Notes: a model not told the origin generated them from the letters alone. DNA of 64,000 bases from Pieris napi (GCF_905475465.1 NC_062244.1:2678501-2742500), one strand, 5' to 3'. Shown: positions 23,371-36,224, counted from the stretch's first letter. Made by a program: numbers and translations.

Positions 23371-24079
23371 TACATAAAGGCGTTTAATAACAATATGACA
23401 ATAATTGCTTTGATATACAAATTGATACTAAAGAAAGGCGTATCTATTGAACCACTAACATATTAGCTAAGCAAGTACTCGAACAGGTTACATAACCTAA
23501 TCATGTTTATTGAAAGTGAAATTTGATTACAAGTTGATGAAATGGTTCATTGGAGGAGTATTAGGTATCTACACGCTAAAAGTTGTATGTAATTGTGTAT
23601 AATGATATTCACAACAATATAAATATTTTTTATACAAGAATAGATTTTATTTCGATAGTCAATTAAGAATATTAATTTCCTATTCTTGAAAATATGTATA
23701 AATAACACGTAATGAATAATAATTGTGCATTAAAACCCGATACCGTACACGTAAAACAAAAGATGTTTAATTTTGTTTTATTAAGCATTTGCGTGATTGC
23801 TTCATTGTATTGCGTAACTTTAACATGTTCAAAGTCAAATAAAATGTCATATTGACAATATTTTGTGATATTTTCTTAAGACACCACAGTAGACAGTACA
23901 CCTGTGTGTATACAGTATAAAAAAATCGAATTGTAAATCTTTTTCGTTTTTTTTTGGATCGGATATATTTTTTAAACCTCATTCATTATTTAATACTTGC
24001 ACGCATTTGCGATGAAGAACTTTAAAGTTGTAATAACGTTATAATTTTGATATTGTTGTATGTAAAAAATAAATAAATC

Positions 24080-24307
24080 AATGGCGCTACAACCTTTTTA
24101 GGTCTGGGCCTCAGATTTCTACAAGCAATCCAATAATAGCATTTTGTGTCTAAGGCAAGCCGGTTTCCTCACGATGTTTTCCTTCACCGTTCAAACGAAT
24201 GTTAAATGTGCACATAGAAAGAAAGTCCATTGGTGCACAGCCGGGGATCGAACGTACGACCTCAGGGATCAGAATCGCACGCTGAAGCCACTAGGCCAAC
24301 ACTGCTC
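24080..24307 (-). mobile_element. tRNA-derived SINE, antisense, internal deletion
   Basis: Both ends are present (ATGGCGCTACAACC at left, GGCCAACACTGCTC at right). The segment between CAGATTTCT and the CTAAGGCAAGCCGG part is mostly lost. The B box is mutated (GTTCGATCCC preceded by AC). Confidence 0.9.
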
Positions 24308-24691
24308 AATATAAATTTTGTTTTTACAAAAAGTTAAAATATACTTTCTAAATGAATAAAGATATAAACATATATGTATTTTAAATATTTTTATAGTTGA
24401 GTTACTATTCCGTTCGTCCACTTAAGCGACCTTGTATAGCGAATCAACACTATCATATAATTCACTGGTCGCGTCGGTCATAGATATTTATAGTCTTATT
24501 ATAAGGTAGAACCTAGTACCGGGTGTCGTCTATGACGATATTTGCTATTAATCTCTCTAACATTAAACTGGTTATTAGCATGAGAATTGAAATATCTCTA
24601 TCATAATCGACTGCCAAACTTTAGCAAAAATTAAATGCATAAATATATCTTATTGCATTTAGGACGAGATACATTATAAACAGACGCACAG

Positions 24692-25150
24692 AAGATTTAT
24701 TTAACGGGGTGCAAACAGGCAAGAGGTTCATCTGATGTTAAGTGATACCGCCGTCCATAGACACTCACACTGCCAGTAGGCTCGCAAGTGTTGCCGGCCT
24801 TTTAGGAATTGGTACGATTTTTTTTTCGACCCTAATTTGAATTGGTTCGGAAATACTTCAGCGTTTCTTAAGGCAATATCTGCCGCGCACCACCACTATG
24901 TTGAACCAGTTGAATTGTGATTGGTCAACAATGTTTCTAGTCCAATACGCGTTGACTCGCGACCTGAGATAGATTTTGATGTAACAGGAGGCAAACGGGC
25001 TCACCTGATGTTAAGAAATATGGACTCACACATTGCCAGAAGTCTTGCAAGTCTTTTGCCGGCCTTTTAATCGGTATCGGTTTTCTAGAAGGACCCTAAG
25101 TCGAATTGCTTTGGGAATACTTCAGTGGGCAGCTGTTTCCACATATTGAT
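24692..25150 (-). repeat. Two adjacent GGCCGGCAACGCAC-family copies
   Basis: The first (24692-24915) carries TTCATCTGATGTTAAGTGAT, ACACTCACACTGCC, AATTGGTTCGGAAATACTTC and GCCGCGCACCACCACTATG. The second (24978-25150) repeats the order from AACAGGAGGCAAACGGGCTC to TTCAGTGGGCAGCTG. This is the longest version in the window; it reaches beyond the short core and looks like part of a retrotransposon, orientation uncertain. Confidence 0.6.
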
Positions 25151-26500
25151 TTTTACACGTCTATCGTTTATTGTCACCCACTGAACAGTCCTTAAACACC
25201 TCACCTTTGTCAGACACCAGTAATTTGTCTAATCACTTAGTTCTCATTGCAATCCGTTTAAGAAACATTCCATAAATCATTTCATACATATCCGAGCCTC
25301 ATAGAAGGGATTATTTGTAAATACTAGATATAGATTATATGTTATACAGTATCGTAATGTTTACTAGGCAAGCCGGTGCACCGAGGTGACCGCATTCCTA
25401 TCAAATGCCCGCGGAACCTACACTCCCTTCTATTTGACCATTTACACATATCCTTTGCATATACTTTTCATCAGATTAAATTCTTCTAAATATAAATTTT
25501 AGTTCTTTTTTAACATGGTATTATACAATTTTCGAATTAAGAATTATTTTCATAAAGATTCGACTATATTTTTGTTAGTATATTACGACATTAAAGGGAC
25601 GTCTAATTGCATTGAACTAAAGTTCTCATCTGTCTCTTTCTTTAAAAGCGTAAACACAATTTGACAGAAAGAGTACACAATACTTTGGCTAAAAGTGTGT
25701 AATTGGATTTCTTTAGTATTTATGAAAAAATTAATGTCGTGAATGTCTGAACCTTATAAAGGTATCCTAAAGTTGACAAATAAAATAAACAAATATTTAT
25801 ATATAAATTAAGATTCAGTTATAATTGGCGGGAAATATGAGTTCTTGAGAGCTTGGTGCTGCAGTTATACCTAACTAAAATTACGTAATAATATTTGTAA
25901 TAAATGAAAATTTACACAAAATAACAATTTGAAACAAGACAAAATAAAAATTAATCAAAAACATTTCATTTCAACATATGTACGATGTATATGTCGTATC
26001 AGGCAAATATTAAATCAAAATTTTGACGTATTACATTTGGTTAAGTGTCATTTTTGACAGCACGCAAAACCAGGCTTAGTTTTACACTGAACGTTTCGGA
26101 ATGTATAAAATTTACAAATTATATTCAATAGCTGTATAGTATCAATGTCATTAACCCACTTATTGACAAAACACCTAACAATAGCCTTTTCTAGCCCCTT
26201 TTCATTGAACCTTTAGAAATGTTTATAAATAGTTGTCAATTTCCGTAGTTTACAATGAAATAGAGTAAAAATAAAAATTCTATGTTACTTTGATTTAACC
26301 TTACTCTATGTCAATCTAGACATTGTCATTTAGGTGTCAATGTCAACTCTCACTGTTAATTACAGATTATTCGTAATTGATATTTCGCGTGATTTAAACG
26401 CCTTCTTACTAAATAAGTACATTTTTCTAAGTATTGGAGGTGATCGTATTCTAATTATATCGTCTAAATATGAAGTTCTTTCTAAGCGTCTTTATCATCA
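25151..26500. other. AT-rich stretch, nothing recognised
   Basis: Contains short ORFs only (26334-26525 runs into the SINE). I see no repeat ends or RNA gene. Confidence 0.35.
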
Positions 26501-26712
26501 GAACAGTGTTGGCTTAGTGGATTGAGTGATAGGCTGTGTGTTAATGAAGTTTTCTTTGTAAGTTTGATAAAGGAGAATATCGTGAGATAACCGGCATCCT
26601 TTAGACCCAATAGTTGACATGCGTCAAGCATAGAAGGCTGATTAACTACTAGACAATTTAGAAAAAATACAGAAATCTGTGGCCGAGACCTAGAGGTTGT
26701 AGTGGCACTGGT
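26501..26712 (+). mobile_element. Old, degenerate SINE copy, sense
   Basis: The A box survives (TGGCTTAGTGG) but the B-box region is deleted. The body is recognisable by GAGAATATCGTGAGATAACC, GGCTGATTAACTACTAGACA and ACCTAGAGGTTGTAGTGGC. Confidence 0.75.
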
Positions 26713-27977
26713 TTTTCTTACCTATATCATCTATTGTCTTTCAACAGATATATTTCGGGTCGTGCTCGCTGTCTTATGTCATATGTTCATTAAAAACTGA
26801 AACTAGAGTTTTCCTATTGGAATAGACATTTCTTAATTCTATAAAATTGCATTAGAAACAGACGTGTTCTCATAATTACCTAAATATAATTTCAAGATTT
26901 AAATCAGTCAAGGTTTTAATTGGAACTTCTTGGAATTAGCTTTAACACGAACTTTTGCGGCAACGCCGTATTAACTTCCAAGTAATTTAGATTTGATTTG
27001 AACCGAGGCTTAGTTATATTTTAACTGGTTTTTGGAATCGTCTTTAGTTTACGTGAAAACGATTGAAGAACTTGAAACGCGTACTTAAATTAAGTAGAAC
27101 TTATTAGAAACGCGTTATTACCAATATAAATATATACCTGTGTAAAGAACACATATTTAAAAGTCGTCTTCTAGAACCATTAAGTGACAAACAATTGAAT
27201 GTAAAAGCTGACATTACAATGCAACAAATTAAAAAAAACATTGTGTTTCTGTACTGAACAGTTAAGTGACATGTAATTTAATGTAAAAATTTGATATAAC
27301 GTTATACCTTATTTAAAAAAATTATATATAATCCGCGGATTCTAAGTTCCAATAATAATGGATACACTATTTACAATTTATCTGCTCCCATTTCAAGGTT
27401 GCTTCACATAAATTAGCTTTTCTAATCATTTAACAGTTGACAATACATAAATAATAAGCAATAGTTTAGATACAATATGTTAATACAAAGTTATACCTTT
27501 AAATAAATGACAACTATTTTCAGGTATCGTACAGGCTTTGTGCTGTTCGATGCATATACGGTAATAGAAAATGTGAAACTTCACATTACTGCTTTTGCCA
27601 TTGCCCTACTCTATTAGAAAATCTTCTCACAAACGCCTATAAGATCATACATTCGCTAGGAAAGCCTAAGTCACGTATTCTGAGGGTAAAATTCGCGCAT
27701 GACACATGTCATGACCCGTATGTCAAAATCAAATACGTTTTTGACGTTTACGACAAATGACATATACGGTCTAGGGCTGTATTTTATTCTCTTTGATTTA
27801 GAAGCAGTTACGTCAGACGCAGACTCATCGACATTTGAATAAGCATTTTAAACCTCTTAATTAATAAATACACGAATTTTGATTGAAAAGTATACCCTCT
27901 ATAAAGCGCCCCCCTAACAGAAACGTAACTCAACATTATAATACCTAACGATGCAGGTTGTGTAAAAGATTTAAAAC
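26713..27977. other. AT-rich stretch, nothing recognised
   Basis: No ORF above noise, no repeat boundaries seen. Confidence 0.35.
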
Positions 27978-28449
27978 AAAAAAAGGGTGCGTGTACTTAT
28001 GTACGCGCGTAAGAAGTTATACTTCTTTGGCATTATTAAAAATAGTTTTTGATTGCATGCAAATAATTAATTACAATTAAATAATCAAAGACTGGAAAAG
28101 GAGTCATTATAGTCAATAAAGTTCAGTTTACATTTGAAAAATTAAATAAATAAATATTTATTATCATTCTCTTACATTAAGTGTTACACAATTCTATTCG
28201 AATGTTGTTTTTAAATGCATGTGGATAAATATTATAAATATAAATACACAGTGAACAGAGGCGGTGTGCGTGCCAACATGCGCCACTAACAGAGGTTCCA
28301 TTTCTGTTTTTTTGGTAGCATTTTTTCCTCAACTTAATGAGCGATTTAGTGGGCAACTTCATGCTGTTAATTTTGTGTCACGGTGCGCGCGCATCGTAAA
28401 ATTTCACTCTCATCAATTTTTCATAACGCGCCTAAAGAAGTATAACTTC
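27978..28449 (-). mobile_element. GAAGTTATACTTC-family element, subtype B, with internal insertion
   Basis: Reverse orientation. Left edge GGGTGCGTGTACTTATGTAC, then GAAGTTATACTTCTTTGGC; right edge GGCACGGTGCG-like motif, ACGCGCCTAAAGAAGTATAA and CTTC. Compared with 44663-45040, about 28220-28330 is replaced by unrelated sequence (GAACAGAGGCGGTGTGCGTG). Confidence 0.8.
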
Positions 28450-29189
28450 AAAAATGTCCCTGCAATGTAACATTTAAATATCAAATTAACATGTTAAAGT
28501 GACCCTCAACTTCCTGAGGTCGATCGGAAACGAAACTTGTTTTAAAGTTCCAATGTTTCATTAACACAATAACTACAACATATAGAGGAATTAACATCAC
28601 ATATCAAGTACCTAAATCTAAGAGAGTTTAGTCAAAGGAAGCGTCACACATATCAAGTAATTTCATTAAGAGATTAAAAATAAAAGAACTATGGGTTCAA
28701 TATTACTTTAAAGAACAGGTTTTTCGGTTGACAACCGGTTCGAGCCCCAGGTGTTTTTAGGAAGGAGGAAATGCTATTTGCGGACTCAAAAGCTATGTGA
28801 AGCTCGGCACACCATCCTTCAATTCATAGAACCGGGTTAGCCTACTGCTTGGGTACTTCCCGCCCTACCGTACAAAGGAGGCTTTGCATTCATCCTGGGT
28901 AGCTAGGTAGGGTATTTTTAAAAATGGAATGACAAATACCTAAATATACTCACACTGTGTGTATGTTTGACTGATATATTTTAAGACCAGTTCTATATCT
29001 TGTGTAGATTTTATTCCTAGAATAAACCCTAGCGATATAATAATAAAGCGACTTTAACCCCATACTGTTAAAAATTACATAACAAATGGGTGTTAGTTTT
29101 ATTATTATACTATTATTCTACGTTAGTTATTGTTATTTCCGATAATTTTTGACCTCTTACAGGCTTCTGAACTTTTCATTTGGATCTGT
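28450..29189. other. No gene; one GC-rich patch of unknown type
   Basis: 28725-28910 is richer in GC than its surroundings (GACAACCGGTTCGAGCCCCA, GGTACTTCCCGCCCTACC, TGGGTAGCTAGGTAGGG) and may be a retroelement fragment. I cannot place it. Confidence 0.3.
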
Positions 29190-29350
29190 TCTTAGCTTCC
29201 TCCACCTACTTCTCCCCAGAAACATTAACTATGTCAGCTCATCGCTTTTGTGGTCTTCCCAAATTTCTTTTTCCTGAAGGTCCCCTCCAGCGGATGACTG
29301 CGGAGGTTCATATTTTATCTGTACCTTGCAAGGTGTACATCCCTTGCTTA
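29190..29350 (-). pseudogene. Shred of a non-LTR ORF2 C-terminus (RTE-like)
   Basis: The minus strand shows FLGRSRWRKLRTDPNEKFRS preceded in another frame by FRKKKFGKTTKAMS. This is the 'GRP..RW.DD' to 'W..L....' order of LINE ORF2 ends, broken by frameshifts. Confidence 0.45.
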
Positions 29351-29719
29351 TAAGCCAACTATTAGGAAAGGAAGTACAACATATGTTGAGCTTTTATATC
29401 TTCGAAATATGACGAATGACACAAATACTCATTCGTATTGACTTTTTACATATTAAGAAAGTTCCGGTGAATGAGACGCCTGAGCTCGTTTTCCTTTAGC
29501 AATCAGACCGGACTTTGCTTAATGAGCTAAGCGGATTGACCCGCGCTAAATGCCTGCAATGTCTAGATGCATACTAATAAACGCGAAAGTCTATTTACGA
29601 ATTTAAATCTATTCATTCCTTACACTAATACATTAGCCCTATAACTCAGAACTCTTTAGTGTTAAATACAGAAGGAAAAGGCATTTACAAATTTCTTTAT
29701 AATCAACGAATATATTGGA

Positions 29720-30235
29720 TTCTAGCTGGTGCCCGTGACTTCGTCTGCGCAGGATTAAAATAATATTAGCTTGAAAGACATTTTTATCTACTTTAAACCA
29801 GAAGCGATAAAAGTATCAATTTTCATTTAGGAATCGATTTATACTACCTAATGTGCATTTGAAATAAATTATCAATTATTATTGTAGTTATGGTTCACCA
29901 TTTTGGCTATAATAGCTTACACATAAGATATATACTGTGCTGGGCTTTTTTGTAGGACTATTTAAGATAAACATTTCCATCATACATTACATATGTGTAA
30001 CTCTGGCGGTTTTGGCAGCGTACGCCGGAATAGCTCGCAGATGGTAGATTTTTTCTACTTGATATTTTGGACAATTCACACAATATCTTTATAAATTGTA
30101 GCTTATGTGTTATTCTAATGTATAAGCTATATTATTGTAAAGTTTTATTAAAATCCATTTACTAGTTTTACGTGAAAGAGTAACAAACATCCATCCATAC
30201 TTACAAACTTTGGCGTTTATAATAATAGTAGGATA
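29720..30235 (+). repeat. Ancient RTE-related repeat
   Basis: Begins AGCTGGTGCCCGTGACTTCG and ends CGTGAAAGAGTAACAAACAT, CCATCCATACTTACAAACTT, TAATAATAGTAGGATAG. These are the usual start and end of a widespread insect RTE-type repeat, by memory. The middle is unrecognisable. Confidence 0.55.
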
Positions 30236-31316
30236 GAAACCGAACGTTCGTGGTCAATTCTGTCTAATGGTGTTTAAGCTAGGATTATCTTCATAAAACT
30301 AGTACATCACAAAATTTTAGCAGCAACAAGAACTTTTCGTAAATTATTTGAAGTTACATTTTCAATAAAATAACCATTTTATTACTATATTTAAGTTATT
30401 TATTATTTTGCCAGCCATTTTGACAATATTTCTGCTTTCGAGACTTTGTGCTTTATCATAAAGGTCAATAAAGATTCTTATTACATCAAAATTTTGTACA
30501 TAACTTAACTATAAATATTCAAGTGAATCCAAAATAGTATTGCAACTTGTACCTACTTAATAAACAGGTTCTAGAGTGAACATATGAATAAATATAAATA
30601 TAGCATATGTAATAAATCTCGTTGCTAAAAGCGTTCGTGTTACTAACAAGTCTAGATATATTTGAACCGCAAATACACGAAAAATTCGTGGAAAATATCG
30701 TGTGTTGCTTAGTATTTCAGCTATTTTAGCACCAGTATGAAACGTTGCGTGTTCGCGAACAATAAGCGCACGCTAGGTAGTCGATATGTTCTATTTGGTA
30801 TTTTTTAATTATTTATATCGATTATATGTAGGAAGTAAGTGTGGGATTTCAAGAAAAGTGTTTATTGTATTGTTTTTATACAGGAATTGTTAGTGTGCAT
30901 TGTTTTAAAGTGTATTGCTTCTTAAAAAGTAGTGAGTGATAGTATAAACAGTATTAAGAAATTTGATATTTTATTCAATTGTTTTTCGTTATGGAATCTA
31001 ATTTGCAATTTGTTTCCCTTAGTCATAAGTGTACTTTTAAGCTAGTATTAACTTAATGTGAAATACATTAAGACGAATATATTAGAATATAGTAGACGAA
31101 CATAGTATCTAAACACGAATACCAGGTCTTGTCTTTCGTGCTGTCAAACATATACATAATAAATTATATGCAATATTCTTTAAATTACTTTCCATTTTTG
31201 CCAAAACTTAAGATATATTTAACTTAATAATAAAAAAATGTAAACATTTATTAAATAAATACTTATTTGAGAAAGTTTTTTTTTAGTTATTAAAAGCCTA
31301 TAAAATAGTAAAAAGC
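30236..31316. other. AT-rich stretch, nothing recognised
   Basis: No ORF, no RNA gene and no repeat ends visible. Confidence 0.35.
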
Positions 31317-31506
31317 GCAGTGTTGGCCTTGTGGCATCAGCGTGCTCTCATGAGGTCGTAAGTTCGCACCCCGGATGCCCTAATGGACTTTCTGTATGCG
31401 AATTTAAGATTCGCTCGTACGGTGAAAGAAAACATCGTGAGAAACTAGCAAGGCTTAGACACAAGAGTGTCAGTGTCAGGCACCGAAGGCGAATTTACAA
31501 AATTCC
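31317..31506 (+). mobile_element. Degenerate SINE copy, sense
   Basis: GCAGTGTTGGCCTTGTGGC (A box with one change) is followed by AGTTCGCACCCCGG (mutated B box). The body ends near GGCACCGAAGGCGAATTTAC; the 3' part is missing. Confidence 0.8.
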
Positions 31507-31534
31507 ACCCGTATCACTTCGACGTACACAACTG

Positions 31535-31895
31535 AGTGTTCTTTAAAGCAGTTTTTGCCGCGCACCACCACTATGTGAACCCACCTGAAGCATTTCCAAA
31601 CAACTTCCGAACTTAGTGTCGAATAAAAGAGCGTACCCGTTCTTAAAAGGCCGGCAACGCGAGTGAGTGTCTATGGGCGGCGGTATCACTTAACATCGAG
31701 TCTCCTGCCCGTTTGTCCCATGTTATATTAGGATAACATAAAACTAAGTTTAATTAGGGACCTTCAAGAAAAGATCATACCAATTCTTGAAAGGCCGGCA
31801 ACGAACTTGCGAGCCGTCTGACGTTGTTAGTGTCCATGGTATCACTTAACATCAGGTGAGCCTCCTGCCCGTTTGCCTTCTATTACATAAAAAAC
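31535..31895 (+). repeat. Two adjacent GGCCGGCAACGCAC-family copies, sense
   Basis: The first (31535-31725) has TTTGCCGCGCACCACCACTA, AAGGCCGGCAACGC and GTATCACTTAACATCGAGTC. The second (31755-31895) begins AGGGACCTTCAAGAAAAGAT and has AAAGGCCGGCAACGAACTTG and AACATCAGGTGAGCCTCCTG. They are opposite in orientation to the pair at 24692. Confidence 0.65.
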
Positions 31896-32500
31896 AACAA
31901 TCCCATCAATGAAATCACATCCGTAGAGCGGAATCTATGCTGCAAATCGGAATCATTTGACACTTCGATAATAGTTGTTCTGGTCCATGGACCGCCGAGC
32001 TCTGCAACTCTTTATCCCTTTTCGAAGTCGGTTAAAAATATAATAAACATAGGTGTTTATCTCAGCTTCAGATCTGTGCATCCCGTTATGAATCTTATGC
32101 ATTTGGGTTTATATAATACAGTGAAAGTGTCTAATACGTAATTCTAGTTATAATTGCGTCATAAGTAAAAGGTGTATGTGGGAATCTTTGTCTACAATTC
32201 GATTTAATAATTACCTCTATAATGTATAATATAACTTCTGGTTATACCGGATAACGGATGTACGAAAAAAAAAGTTATTTACATTAGTTAAGTTTGGTGG
32301 CGGTTTGTTATATATGTTCAGATATATGTTAAATGAAACACTTTGTTTGAAGCAGGATAAGAACCAACTTTAATAATTTATAATGTGAGCATATAACTAA
32401 CATAACATTAGAGGTACTGCTAATACTTATTACTTATTGAAGAGTTTGTAAATGTAAGTGACACTTATGTGATTGGACATTATCGTAAAATGTTAAATTA

Positions 32501-32838
32501 TCTATATATTAGATTTCTAATAGAAAAGAAATTCTCGTGCCACAGTTTTCGTTGCCATACTCCTCCGAAACGGCTTGACCGATTTTGATGAAATTTTTTG
32601 TGCTTATCCGGTATCTATGAGAATCGGCCAACATCTATTTTTCATCCCCCTAAATGTTAGGGGTAGTCCACCCCTAAATTTTTATTTTTTAGACAAAATT
32701 TTTAATTTCTATTTTTTTATGATACAGCATTAAAAAATACATACAACCCCTAACTTTCACCCCTCTACGATCAACCCCTATTTTTTTATTGTATATGATA
32801 CCTATACATGGCAAAACGACGTTTGCCCGGTCAGCTAG
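32501..32838 (+). mobile_element. Non-autonomous Helitron, 338 bp, with clear 3' hairpin
   Basis: A|TC start (TCTATATATTAGATTTC) and CTAG|T end. The hairpin GGCAAAACGACGTTTGCC at 32810-32827 lies 11 nt before the end, the classic Helitron layout. The 5' block CTCCTCCGAAACGGCTTGAC is shared with 11065 and 63515. It is the longest of the three, with an extra TAGGGGTAGTCCACCCC palindromic part. Confidence 0.88.
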
Positions 32839-33639
32839 TAATTTATAAGTGTGGTAAAAACTAAAGGGCTCATATTGGCTTCAAGTGTGCGATGATTTAC
32901 ATTTCGTTTATGCTTTTAATTATTAACTAAAATATATATAATATGTAACTCAATTAATGTTAGGTAACATACCTCACTTTACAAACACAAAAATAAACAA
33001 AACACAAGCTGAGTGCAATGAGTGCTTATCTATATCAATACTATAAAGAGGTAATATTTATAAAGGGATAATCTCTATTAAACCTATTTTGAAAATTCTT
33101 TAACCAAAAGAGAGCCACATTAGTAAGTGTACGCTGTATATTAACCCAAAACACGAAAATACGTTTTAGTGGTAGTCGAATTTGCAATGTCGCAGAAAAC
33201 CGAATGGTTACTTACCGATGAAAGATATGTTATTAAGTTCTAAAGGAGTCTTTTTAGCTCTTCAGTTTTTCTTTTATAGTTTTTTTTATATAATATATAC
33301 ATATATGTGTAGCCGTAAGATTATTTATAAATAAATAATATAGCGCATTTGCCCTATACGCATTTAGCATATAAAATTATTTTTACTACCAACATGGTAG
33401 TAAAAATCATTAAATTTAAATTTTCAGACAAAAGCCCGTATCATATAAGTTTCGCGTTACACTGATTGTTCCGTAAATCGCCAATACGTAATTGAACTGT
33501 CTGTCTCACGCGAATGCGATAACGTAAAATAGGTATAGGGAGCCAAGCTTAGCCGAGGTCATTGAACTTTTGACATCGTGTGTTAAAATCACTTTCTTAA
33601 ATTTTAGAATCAATCCAAAAACGACCACTATTTAAGCTT
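32839..33639. other. AT-rich stretch, nothing recognised
   Basis: Contains a short ACCAACATGGTAGTAAAA palindromic spot near 33389 but no feature I can name. Confidence 0.35.
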
Positions 33640-33780
33640 TGACTTATTTAAGCTATCGCGGAATATGCTTAAATGGAGTATTAAGAATATCCATAGCATT
33701 AAATAATGCATCATGAGCACAACCCATTTACACCCTCACTTTCACACCAACACACAACACACTTCTGGTGACACTTTATT
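33640..33780 (+). repeat. Partner copy of the repeat at 23100-23370
   Basis: AGCTATCGCGGAATATGCTT, GTATTAAGAATATCCATAGC and TTAAATAATGCA match the complement of that repeat. The T-rich tail is absent here. Confidence 0.5.
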
Positions 33781-33854
33781 GCTAAAGGCTGGCTGTTAAC
33801 AACTTGGATTGCCGGGTATCTTGCGCTCTTGCCTTGAATATTCCCTATAAATTA

Positions 33855-34142
33855 CATACTAACTCAAAATAACTTTATTCATATGGGTAACCAAGTACAC
33901 TTACGTCAACAGAAAAGATGTTAAATTGATTTTAAATGTACATTTACTACAAGAGCGGGCAAGAAGAACTGGCAAGAATCTCTCCTCCACTTTAAATCGC
34001 TAAGTTCTGAGTCATACAAATTGTTTGAACTGAAGCAAATCAATACCAAGGATTAGGATCATTTAAATTATCGTCAAATTTATAAAAAGCTTTATTAATT
34101 AATTAACGTTTAGTCCGATACACGTAAATTAATTCATAAAGC
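33855..34142 (-). mobile_element. 3' tail of a non-LTR retrotransposon, antisense partner of 18566
   Basis: Shares with 18566-18890 both the tail (GGTAACCAAGTACACTTACG, GCAAGAAGAACTGGCAAGAA) and the upstream part (TCGTCAAATTTATAAAAAGC, GTAAATTAATTCATAAAGCT), so both derive from the same subfamily. Confidence 0.65.
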
Positions 34143-34159
34143 TTAATAAAAGCCTAATA

Positions 34160-34420
34160 GTGGCGCTACAACCTCTTTAGACCTGCCAGATCATTTTTAA
34201 ATCGAATAGGCAAATAGGTGATCAGCCTCCAGTGCCTGACACACATCGTCGACTTTTTGGGTCTAAGACATGTCGGTTTCCTCACGATGTTTTCCGTCAC
34301 CGTTCGAGCAAATGTTACATGCGCACATAGAAAGTAAGTCCATTGGTGAACAGCCGGGGATCGAACCTACGACCTCAGGTATGAGAGTCGCACGCTGAAG
34401 CCACTAGGCAAACACTGCTC
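34160..34420 (-). mobile_element. tRNA-derived SINE, antisense copy
   Basis: B box intact on the minus strand (GGTTCGATCCCCGG); A box TTGCCTAGTGG with one change. The part carrying CAGATTTCTGAATCTG is deleted. Confidence 0.9.
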
Positions 34421-34692
34421 TATCATCTAGATACTTAATTAAATACAAAATATATCATAGGGACAGCTTTATTTATATTAAAGAACTGTTGTCTTTTGCC
34501 GACTAAAATGCAATAAAAAGATAGACTAAGCATCGCGAAAGTGAAAGGGTCGAATCGGCAACCTTTGATCTATTGAATTGATGCGCAATTTTGATTTTTG
34601 TTAGAGATTCAATCAATCGAGACATCACTTTACGTGACCGACTCGATGATTGACGAATTTTCGTTATACAGGTTGTCCTAAAAAATAAAAAA

Positions 34693-34827
34693 AGGGCGCT
34701 GTGACCCTTGGGCGCAGATCTGATCTGTTTCACGATCCTTTTTTTTTATGTGTCTGAATCAATGCGCATAGAAAGAGAAGTCCATTGGCATGTCCGGGGT
34801 TCAAACGCCACCAGGCCAACACTGCTT
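34693..34827 (-). mobile_element. Short, decayed SINE copy, antisense
   Basis: Retains GGTTTGAACCCCGG in place of the B box, a GGCCTGGTGG remnant of the A box, AATGCGCATAGAAAGAGAAG and a GGGCGCAGATC scrap of the 3' part. Lies 270 bp from the previous copy in the same orientation. Confidence 0.7.
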
Positions 34828-35084
34828 TATTTTTAACTAGAAGACTCGGCCAAGCGTTACTGTGGCTAAGGTTTTTGTTATATTACATAGTAGTAAACTA
34901 TTCAAGGCAAACGGTAGGAGAACCAGCCATGGGCACTACCATGTTTTTTTGGTGGTTATGCCAGTAAATTGTAGCTACTGTGAATCGTTGGTACTTATAT
35001 CACAGCGCCATCTGTTAGAATTGTGACTGTCAAATAATAAACAAATAATTTGCAATAAAATAATATTGCGGGTATAAATTGAGA

Positions 35085-35210
35085 TATAAGCTATCCTCTC
35101 TAAGTTAGGTCAAACTGCACACGGTGTGCAAATTTGATTGAAATCGGTTTGGTAGTTTAGGAGTCCATAGCGGACAAACAACGTGACGCGTAATTTATAT
35201 ATATTAAGAT
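35085..35210 (+). repeat. RTE-like 3' end
   Basis: AGGTCAAACTGCACACGGTG, GAAATCGGTTTGGTAGTTTA, CGGACAAACAACGTGACGCG and ATATATTAAGAT follow the order of a common insect RTE-type 3' end, by memory. Confidence 0.5.
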
Positions 35211-35274
35211 TATAATAACGGCGGTTCCCAGTGATGCGCGATTATTTTACTATTGTACAACTGGTCACTGACCC

Positions 35275-35375
35275 TTCTGAGTCTTCTAGCAATGTGAGTG
35301 TCTATGGGACATGGGGCCATGGTCATGTGTTAACATCAGATAAACCTCCTGCCCGTTTGCCCGCTGTTACATTTA
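35275..35375 (+). repeat. GGCCGGCAACGCAC-family fragment
   Basis: GCAATGTGAGTGTCTATGGG, then GTTAACATCAGATAAACCTC, CTGCCCGTTTGCC and GTTACAT. The leading GGCCGGCAAC part is missing. Confidence 0.55.
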
Positions 35376-36224
35376 AAAAAACTGTTATAACGATCGTGTT
35401 TTGTTTTTACTAAAATGTGAAAATATTCTAGAATATATCTAATACCAATCCTTTTCTTTTTGTTTCTATTAAGTAATGTTACTGTTTATTTCTTAATAAA
35501 TAAAAGTAAACAACATATAGATTAGATATGGAACATACAGTAGTCCTAAATAAGGTATCTCTTCTTGACAAGAGAGTCCACGTTACGATCCTGTTGATAA
35601 AATAATATAGTTGTTAAATAACGATTGAATGCCCCGGGAGCCCTTTCACTTTCTTATGGGATTTAGTTCCATACTTTCACGGTTTAAGCGGGAAAGATGA
35701 AAGAGATGACTTATGAACTTTTTGGAGTTGGAAGCAGTACAAAATATCAGCAATAAATCTATTGGGCTCTGAGATTCGGGCGCAAGGGATACTGTTACAG
35801 TATGCGATGTAGTAATCTATCTCTTTTTATCACAGGGTTATCACAATTTGATGGAAAAAGACGAAATAATACTTAAGTTTCAAAGACTGCAATTTTTGGA
35901 GTTTACTACTTAAGAAACGATTTGTTATAGTTATAAGGCCCGGTACGGAAATTTTATGAGGAGTAAAATCAAGTGTAACACGAAAAGTTGATGTGTTATG
36001 TAGAAAGAGACAAACATCTATCAATATCTGTAGAATTGAACGTGTAAAAGAATGAGATGGAATACATTTCACAGACTTTTCTATTTTGAATTCACGTTTT
36101 GACAGCCACGTTACAACATTGTCAGTGTTGACAGGTGTAAAAAATAAAAGTAGATTGTCTAGCGTGCCATAGAGTTTTGTCAATAGTAATGGTCAGTGAA
36201 ATTAAAACTAAAAAAATTGTTCAT

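Noticed and set aside
35830..36183. 117-codon minus-strand ORF
   Set aside because: No splice context, family pattern or low-complexity-free domain. Flanked by repeats. Could be tested by transcript data, but I cannot support it as a gene.
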